From Prillingera fragicola (taxonomy: Eukaryota; Basidiomycota; Tremellomycetes; Trichosporonales; Trichosporonaceae), in NCBI GenBank assembly GCA_002335605.1, contig BEDY01000006.1, forward strand, positions 1,389,192 to 1,453,191: DNA of 64,000 bases, written 5' to 3'. Made by a program: the position numbers and the translations under genes. A model generated the notes under the pieces. It was given only the letters and a program-made list of their open reading frames with translations. It searched no databases and was not told where the DNA came from. Below are positions 58,201-64,000 of the stretch, in pieces. Every line of letters begins with the position of its first letter. The first letter of the stretch is position 1.

Positions 58201-59845
58201 CTAAAGGTTTCCGACCAACATGGACGTAACTGGGGAGCGAGCGCGCAGCCGCGCCCCAAACCGTATCAACAAGAACGGCGCCGCAGCGAGCAAGAAGCCG
58301 AGTGCCGCAACCACTGTCGACGCTTGCGGATATCCCATCGCCACATACTGTCGCGTCAGCGCCGCTAAGCAAGAGAAGACTCACCATCTGATACGCAAAC
58401 AATGGAAAGATCCCGCCACACATATTGCGTGCAAAGCTCTGCGCTGCCTGGGCCGAGCTCGACCAAGTCTCATACGCGTCTGACAGATAGTTGAACACAC
58501 CGACGTAGATGCAGTAAACGCCCCAGTAGGAAATCACCAGCATGATGCTGGGAACAATCCAGTGAATTTGCGGCTGGCCCGTCCACGCAAATCCCATCAT
58601 GCCAATGGGGGAGAGAAGCCCGCCGTTGGCTGCCCAGTACAGCCGGGCTTCGGGTGGTGCACGGCCCGTGTCCGACTTAGCGGCCGCGCGACGAAATAGA
58701 GCTTCTTGATGATAGTTGGTAAAGAAGCCGATGACCCCGCCAATGATGATACAAGCCTGAACAGACCCGAGTTCGCCGGGCGAAAATCCGTATTCCTTGA
58801 ACACTAGAATTGTGGCCGTGCCGCCGAGATAGATGACAGCCCACGCAAAGCCAATCCACAGCGAAAGGGCTGAGACAATAGGCTCAGTGAAGAGGAACTT
58901 CATGGGTCGGCCAACCGAGACGCTGAGCTGCTGGACAATTGTCTTGTGGGGGCGCGTGAGCTGTGCGAGAGTCGTGTGCTTGATGCCGGTAGCTTTGGTG
59001 AGCGCCTCGGCGCGGCGGGACAGAATCTTGTCCGCGCGGGTTTCGCGGAGGAGTAGACCGTTGACGACGATGGAGGCAACAGCTGCGAGGCCTTGAACGC
59101 CGTAGCACCATTGAAAGCCGGTTTTCTCACCCACCCAACCGATAACAAGACCGCCCCCTCCTTGGCCAATAATGTTGATCAGGCTGAGAATGTTCATGAA
59201 CTTTCCGCGCTCGTGGGCCTCGAACAAGTCGGCGACCGTGCCGCCGACCATGGACACGGCGACAGAGGCGACCATGCCTTGCTGAGTGTCAGCGTTAGTC
59301 GGGTCTAGTGGCACTTACAAACCAGCGTACTGCCAGGTAACCGTGAATGTTGCGTGAAAGGGCTTGGGGGATGAAGAGCAGTGCATTGCTTTCCGTCAGC
59401 CATGCCAGGGTCGAGTACATACATGACGCTCGTCACCTGATAGATTTCGTTACGGCCAAAGTTTTCACTCAGCGGAGCGAGAGCAAGTTGTGCTATTGCG
59501 ATGCCAAAGTTGTACAGTGAGAGGCCAAGAATGAACATGAGTCGTGTCGTTCCAAACCAGTCAGGACCCCAGGTCTGCAAGATTGACATTGATGTCGCGT
59601 TCGCCGCCACGAGCGCCGAGATGAAGCATACAGAAGCGACAATACCATACTTTCGTCGCTTGGGCCAGTTGAAGGGGAGCTGACGGTTAGCTTGGTTGTG
59701 CGGGCGAGCCTACCTCGGGGTCATCTGGGGCCCAGTCGAGGGCAATCGGTTCCTCCGGGGAGATGGGGGCAGAGTCGGCGGTGGGCTTGTCGGTGAGGGT
59801 TGGCGGCAAGCCGCCCCCGCCTAGTTTCTCAACGTCCTCGACCAT
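58201..59845 (-). CDS. MFS transporter, drug:H+ antiporter-1 (DHA1)-like
   Basis: About six exons from MVEDVEKLGGGGLPPT (59845) to TSMLVGNL (stop 58203-58201), roughly 500 residues. The cytosolic N-terminus ends ALDWAPDDPE, then LPFNWPKRRKYG leads into helix 1, as in fungal DHA1 exporters. The motif-A region reads APLSENFGRNEIY, and GTVADLFEAHERGKFMN gives the second conserved loop; helix 5 carries the LVIGWVGEKTGFQW turn. The last exon restores QMYVAMGYPQASTVVAALG after a 3' intron, replacing a spurious read-through tail. Related carriers export polyamines, drugs or metabolites at the plasma membrane. Confidence 0.88.
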
Positions 59846-60888
59846 GGTGTATGTTCAAGACGAGCGACCATGAGCTGGCATGAGCATGAGGACGCGCGTA
59901 TGTGGAGCATATGAGCAACGCGGGGTACAGTCGAGGGCCTCGAGGAGAGGTTGAGACCAGCGGATGAGTCGGGCGGGTGAGGATCGGGTGAGTGGTGTTA
60001 AGCGGGGCGAATGAGTTGCTAGGCGACTTTGAGTGGGTTCTGGTCACACGACCACAAGATCACAAGGCTCCGTGCGGAAGCGGTTTAGAGGTACGTGTGC
60101 TGTACCTGAGAGTGTGGAAGAGTAGCTTGCCTCGGTGGTTGGGAGATGATGAACAGTCACATAGAATGGAAATGGCGAGGCACTTTCTGATTATTCTGCT
60201 CGGTGAATTATTCCTCGTGCACGCGAACTCGCCATTGCTTATTACGCCGGCCGAAGCAGCTGCGTCTGGCTATGGTCTGTGGCAGCCTTGACAGACATGG
60301 AGGTGCAGGACCGGCCAGTTCAGTCAAAAGGCGAAATTTTGGGTCTTTCGCATGACAACGTGCAATGCACTCTGGTTTCCATCACATTAGTTGGATTGCT
60401 TTGCTTACCTTTGAGGTTTCCTTTGGGGGCCAACAGCGTGTGCGCAGGTGGTCTTTCTCAGTTCAGAATAAATGCTAATTTTATTTCCACCTTGTTTCCA
60501 TTCGCTATCATGTGTGTGGACGAGGTTCACTCGAGCATTGCAATGGCCTGATATGGGAGATAAAAGGGATACTTCTTGCGTCCTCGGTGATCAAGATCTG
60601 ATTACGTAACAGTGTCTGTGCGGCATTGCTGCCGAGACAATGACCCTAACGTCGGGTGCAAATGACATTTCCGGCGCTAGTGGATAGAGTCAGCCATGCA
60701 GCCCGTGCAGTGGTATATCCCCCCTCGACCCCATCCCTCTGCTCTCTCTGTCACACGCTCCACGGCTGGTCATGACTCGGTCTCTCCACCGGTAGCATGC
60801 GGTCACACCGGCTCAAACGCCGTACCCTCCACCAACCTCTACGACTCTTTGTAGCACCTTATATGCCCATGACCGGCACATCTGGCCA
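59846..60888. other. 1-kb intergenic region between DHA1 transporter and secreted protein
   Basis: Holds two divergent promoters. Open frames at 59992-60291 and 60279-60551 show no domain. No repeat or RNA gene was recognised. Confidence 0.5.
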
Positions 60889-62670
60889 ATGAGCCCCATT
60901 ACTCCCATCCCCATGCTCTCTCTCAAGCTTATCGGAGCGACACTCGCCCTCTTGGGGGCCAGCGCCGCGCCTTCCCAACGCGCTGCAACGTCCATCAAGG
61001 TGACTGGCACAGGTCACTGGCCCTTCCCAGACGACACACCCGCCGCATCGTTCATTGACAAGGATGGCACCTACTACTTCCAGCAGAGCGACTCGCCCTA
61101 CGAGATCGAAGCCGCGCGCACCTGGTCATTCTTCACTGGCACCAACATGGACGATGCGCACCTCGCACCCATTAGTAACGCTGTAAATCCGGCCGAGCCT
61201 AGGGATATGAACAACAATACCTCGTGGCGCTGCAACAACTCTCCCACAGGCAAGCTGTCCTCGTACGCGCCCAAGGGATCGCGGTACTCGCAGGCCAACC
61301 ACTGTGATCTCATGGGTGTTTGGATCGATCCAGACACTGGAGACTGGATCGGTCTCGTTCACAACGAGTTCACCCCTCAGCCCTTTGGCGATCGCCTTCA
61401 CTTCGACGCCGTCGACTACGCCGTCAGCAAGGACCAGGGTCACACATGGGACATTCGCGGCCACGTCCTCACTAGCCCCTACCCTACTATCCGCGGCGAT
61501 AACGCGACATTCCCGGAGAGCACGTACAGCTGGGGAGCGGGCGACCCTCGGCTTATCGTTGACATTGCTGCTGGCTACTTTTACATTCTCTATGGCTCTC
61601 GCATCGTTGACAAGGGGGGACTCTGGCAGGCATTCTACACGCACGCCGCTCGCGCTCCAATGTCCGGGAAACTCGCTACCGGCTGGCACAAATTCTACGA
61701 CGGCGAGTGGAAGCAGCCTGGTGTCGGTGGCCGCGAGTCGAGTCTCTACCCAGTCGATCGCAAGCACCCCACGGGATACACCGCGCCAAAGCACGAGTAC
61801 AAGCCTACCACACCGGGCAACACTACGTCCCAGATCGCCAAGGGTCAGACGCCGCCGACTACGCCACTCTTTTGGATGGACGTGAGCTATAGCGCCTACC
61901 TCGGCCAATGGATCGGCGAGCCCAGCAATGTGGACCGCTCGGGCAACGTTCCACAAGAGTTCTACGTCACCGACGACCTCACATCTCAAAAGTGGAAGCT
62001 CCTGGGCGACACGGGCAAATTCCACACTGCGTCCAATTATCGCTGGTTCCTCGACCCCGTCTCCAAGTCGTCGAGCTCCATCATAGGCAAGAGCGTCCGT
62101 GCCTACTGCTCGTACGGCTGCTCTGGTGGCGCCGAGGGCGAGTTTGCAAACGTCGAGTTTGACTCTAAGCATTCTGCCAGCGTCATTGATACCGGCAAGG
62201 AGTACATTCTCAAGGCTGGGCACCGCATCATCGCCGACGGCGTAAGCGTCACAGAAGACTCTCAGGGAGCTGCGCACTGGCGATTCAAGGAGACTGGGGA
62301 TGGTGCTTACACAATTACTCACGTCGGCAGCGGCGCTCTCCTTAGCATCCCCGACACGGTCGAGGCTCGTGCATGGGGCACCGCCCCGACTCTGGGTCTC
62401 GCCTCGGAGACGAGCACCGAGCAGATTGTCTTCACCGCTGCCTCGGCGCTCGGCGTGGGCCAGCAGTGGTGGCTGATCCCCAGCCGCTGCCCCATTACCA
62501 ACAAGCGCACGGGAACGCATCGCATCGTAAACCGCCACTCGGGCCTCGTGTTTGCCATCGGCAAGGATGCCGAGACCACGCCTGCACGCTCTTGGACGGA
62601 CGAGAGCGGAAGCGACGTTGGTGGTGGCAGGACTGCCGAGGAGCAGGAGATCAGGCTTGTGGCCGTCTAG
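60889..62670 (+). CDS. Secreted protein with propeller-like (sialidase/GH43-type) domain and C-terminal ricin-lectin-like region
   Basis: Intronless, 593 residues. The signal peptide is LKLIGATLALLGASAAP; translation could start at Met1 or at Met9 (60913). The body from about residue 40 to 420 has repeated Asp/Gly/Trp blades: WPFPDDTPAASFIDKDGTYY, GVWIDPDTGDWIGLVHNEF, AVSKDQGHTWDIRG, WGAGDPRLIVDIAAGYFYILYG and YSAYLGQWIGE. The Asp-box-like SxDxGxTW motif (SKDQGHTW) is a feature of sialidase-type propellers. The last ~150 residues show three lectin-like repeats (YILKAGHRIIADG, YTITHVGSGALLSI, HRIVNRHSGLVFAIG) of ricin B type. Probably a secreted glycan-binding or glycan-cleaving enzyme; catalytic residues could not be assigned. 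Confidence 0.72.
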   Translation: MSPITPIPMLSLKLIGATLALLGASAAPSQRAATSIKVTGTGHWPFPDDTPAASFIDKDGTYYFQQSDSPYEIEAARTWSFFTGTNMDDAHLAPISNAVNPAEPRDMNNNTSWRCNNSPTGKLSSYAPKGSRYSQANHCDLMGVWIDPDTGDWIGLVHNEFTPQPFGDRLHFDAVDYAVSKDQGHTWDIRGHVLTSPYPTIRGDNATFPESTYSWGAGDPRLIVDIAAGYFYILYGSRIVDKGGLWQAFYTHAARAPMSGKLATGWHKFYDGEWKQPGVGGRESSLYPVDRKHPTGYTAPKHEYKPTTPGNTTSQIAKGQTPPTTPLFWMDVSYSAYLGQWIGEPSNVDRSGNVPQEFYVTDDLTSQKWKLLGDTGKFHTASNYRWFLDPVSKSSSSIIGKSVRAYCSYGCSGGAEGEFANVEFDSKHSASVIDTGKEYILKAGHRIIADGVSVTEDSQGAAHWRFKETGDGAYTITHVGSGALLSIPDTVEARAWGTAPTLGLASETSTEQIVFTAASALGVGQQWWLIPSRCPITNKRTGTHRIVNRHSGLVFAIGKDAETTPARSWTDESGSDVGGGRTAEEQEIRLVAV

Positions 62671-63045
62671 GCTCTTCTGCGCTAGCGATTGTATTGAAGA
62701 ATGCATTGAAGCGTTGATGATATATCTCGGCTATCATCGACGATCAAGCACTCCCCGAGTGACTCGGCCGTAAGTTACCGGAGCCTACGTCGAGAACTGC
62801 AGCAGATGTTGTCGTGGGGTCCATGATTGCATGAGGGCATTGTCCACTACTAGTTGCCCGTGGCCGGCGCTGCCTGTGGCCCGCAAAGAGCGGTACCACG
62901 TTGGCTGCACCTGATCTCCAAGTTATACGAATACTAGCTAGAAGGGTTTTGGAATGGACAGAGCACATCGAGGTACTCACTATATGGTACCCGCCGCCGC
63001 ATTATCAGATGGATGCACAATGAGCTGCTAAAAGCCACCGTCAGG
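62671..63045. other. Convergent intergenic region
   Basis: 3' flanks of the secreted protein (plus) and the tandem-repeat protein (minus). Nothing else recognised. Confidence 0.5.
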
Positions 63046-63545
63046 CTACAGGGCAGAATCGTCGATCACTGGCGGGTCCACCCAGTCTGTGGGGAGAGGC
63101 TTGACCTCATCGATGGTCTGCGCGGGGATTGCGGCAATCGTGTCCGTGTGGTCGAGCACCAGGTACAGCGACGTGTCTTCGGCAGCGGAAGGGACGCTAC
63201 CATCATCGACTACCGACGGGTCGACCCAGCCCGTGGGGAGTGATTTGATCTCGTCACTTGTCGGCTCCGGGATCGTTGCAATGGTGTTCGTGTGATCGAG
63301 CACAAGATACAGAGACGTGCCTTCGGCCGCGGTAGGGAGAGAGTCATCGATCACGGGCGGGTCGACCCACTCTGTGGGGAGAGGCTTGATCTCGTCAGTT
63401 GTCGGGGCCGGGAGGGTCGCAATTGTGATTGTGCCGTCCACGACAAGGTACAGAGAAGAGTCTGCGGCCGAGGTAGGGGGAGGATCAACAATCCCTGGCG
63501 GGTCGGCCCAGTCTGTCGGGAGAGGCTTGATCTCATCCGTTGTCG
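63046..63545 (-). repeat. Coding tandem repeat, ~141-144-nt unit, 3.5 copies
   Basis: Copies begin with (T/S/I)DE(I/V)K(P/S)LPT and diverge mainly in the Pro/Ser-rich middle. The last copy is truncated by the stop codon after WVDPPVIDDSAL. Confidence 0.8.
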
Positions 63546-64000
63546 ACGCAGGGATTGTCGCGGTGGGCGGCGGCGTGACGTCCGGGAAGGTTAGCGTCTC
63601 GAGCCACTCGGTGGAGAGCGCTTTGACGTCCGTCGCAGTTCCGGCGATCTCTGTGGGGATTGGGGTGATCTCGGAGGTGGATGCAGCCACCCAGTCCGAG
63701 ACAGTTGCGGTGGTCTCCATCCACCCATCAGTCATGGTCATGGCCACGGGGACACTAGCTGAAGGCGACGCTGTGGAAGAGGGCGACGGCCGGGACGACG
63801 TGGGTGGGACGACGTGGGTGACGATGGGCACCTCAGCTGATGAAGATGCAGATGCGGTGCCCGACTCCGAAGACGCCGGCGAGGGCCTTGACGTCACCTC
63901 AGCTGAGGCGGATGCGGCGACAGAGGACGCTGGCGATGACCTGGACTGCGTAGGCGACGTCACTTCAGCTGAGGCTGATACGGTGACCGACTGCAAGGAC
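63046..64000 (-). CDS. Partial tandem-repeat Ser/Thr/Pro-rich protein (3' end; 5' end outside window)
   Basis: The frame is open from the right edge of the window to a stop at 63048-63046, giving at least 316 residues with no start codon in the window. The first part is Ser/Ala/Thr-rich with repeated SASAEVTS blocks. The second part is three full copies plus a partial copy of a ~47-residue unit containing DEIKPLPT.WVDPP and SLYLVLDHT.TIA.IP. No membrane segment is seen in this part. Such Ser/Thr/Pro-rich repeats are usual in fungal wall or surface proteins, but the missing N-terminus prevents a firm call. Confidence 0.65.
   Translation of the reverse strand, partial: SLQSVTVSASAEVTSPTQSRSSPASSVAASASAEVTSRPSPASSESGTASASSSAEVPIVTHVVPPTSSRPSPSSTASPSASVPVAMTMTDGWMETTATVSDWVAASTSEITPIPTEIAGTATDVKALSTEWLETLTFPDVTPPPTATIPASTTDEIKPLPTDWADPPGIVDPPPTSAADSSLYLVVDGTITIATLPAPTTDEIKPLPTEWVDPPVIDDSLPTAAEGTSLYLVLDHTNTIATIPEPTSDEIKSLPTGWVDPSVVDDGSVPSAAEDTSLYLVLDHTDTIAAIPAQTIDEVKPLPTDWVDPPVIDDSAL

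Overview
This is nuclear DNA from a fungus. The genes are GC-rich, and most are interrupted by very short introns (about 34-110 nt, several only 36-43 nt) with GTRNGY donors, CTRAY-like branch sites and YAG acceptors. Gene content (Zn2Cys6 regulators, MFS and OPT transporters, single-pass membrane proteins with PPxY or SH3 tails, mpaB-type oxygenase, AtuA-type proteins, GH2 beta-galactosidase) points to a basidiomycete yeast. Tremellomycetes/Trichosporonales is my best guess; it is an inference from style and content, not a proof. I saw no rRNA, convincing tRNA, transposon or CRISPR array.

Layout. 1-11 kb: two SDR oxidoreductases flanking a large SH3-tailed membrane protein, then an alpha/beta hydrolase, a hotdog thioesterase and a MetE-like methyltransferase that carries a 7-bp tandem duplication breaking its frame. 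11.4-30.4 kb: two paralogous Zn2Cys6 regulators (TF1, TF2), each next to a Gfo/Idh/MocA dehydrogenase, together with an ACS-family MFS permease, an mpaB-type oxygenase, a PPxY-tailed membrane protein and a sugar transporter. 30.4-43.1 kb: an unrecognised cytosolic protein, two different AtuA-family proteins (the second with a DUF4387 tail), a helical-repeat protein, a second PPxY-tailed membrane protein and a zinc alcohol dehydrogenase. 43.2-55.1 kb: a third Zn2Cys6 regulator divergent from an ACS-family permease, then a cytosolic LacZ-type beta-galactosidase divergent from an oligopeptide transporter. 55.3-64 kb: a degenerate kinase next to a protein with a nuclease-like motif, a DHA1-type MFS exporter, a secreted propeller/lectin-like protein and the 3' end of a tandem-repeat protein running off the right edge.

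How the parts may work together. Most of the window is accessory carbon and nutrient metabolism: uptake carriers, NAD(P)-dependent oxidoreductases and dedicated regulators, often in divergent pairs sharing a promoter. Two cis-element patterns stand out. TCGGATAA occurs five times that I can find in the window, and all five lie in the promoters of TF1/Gfo-Idh-1, TF2 and sugar transporter/Gfo-Idh-2, suggesting a small regulon. TTCCCGTTC occurs five times within 208 bp between the beta-galactosidase and the OPT transporter. Comparing TF1 with TF2 also reveals a 9-nt microexon in TF2. Exon boundaries below were worked out by hand from splice signals, reading frame and (for TF1/TF2) paralogue comparison; where the exon lengths were summed they gave a whole number of codons.
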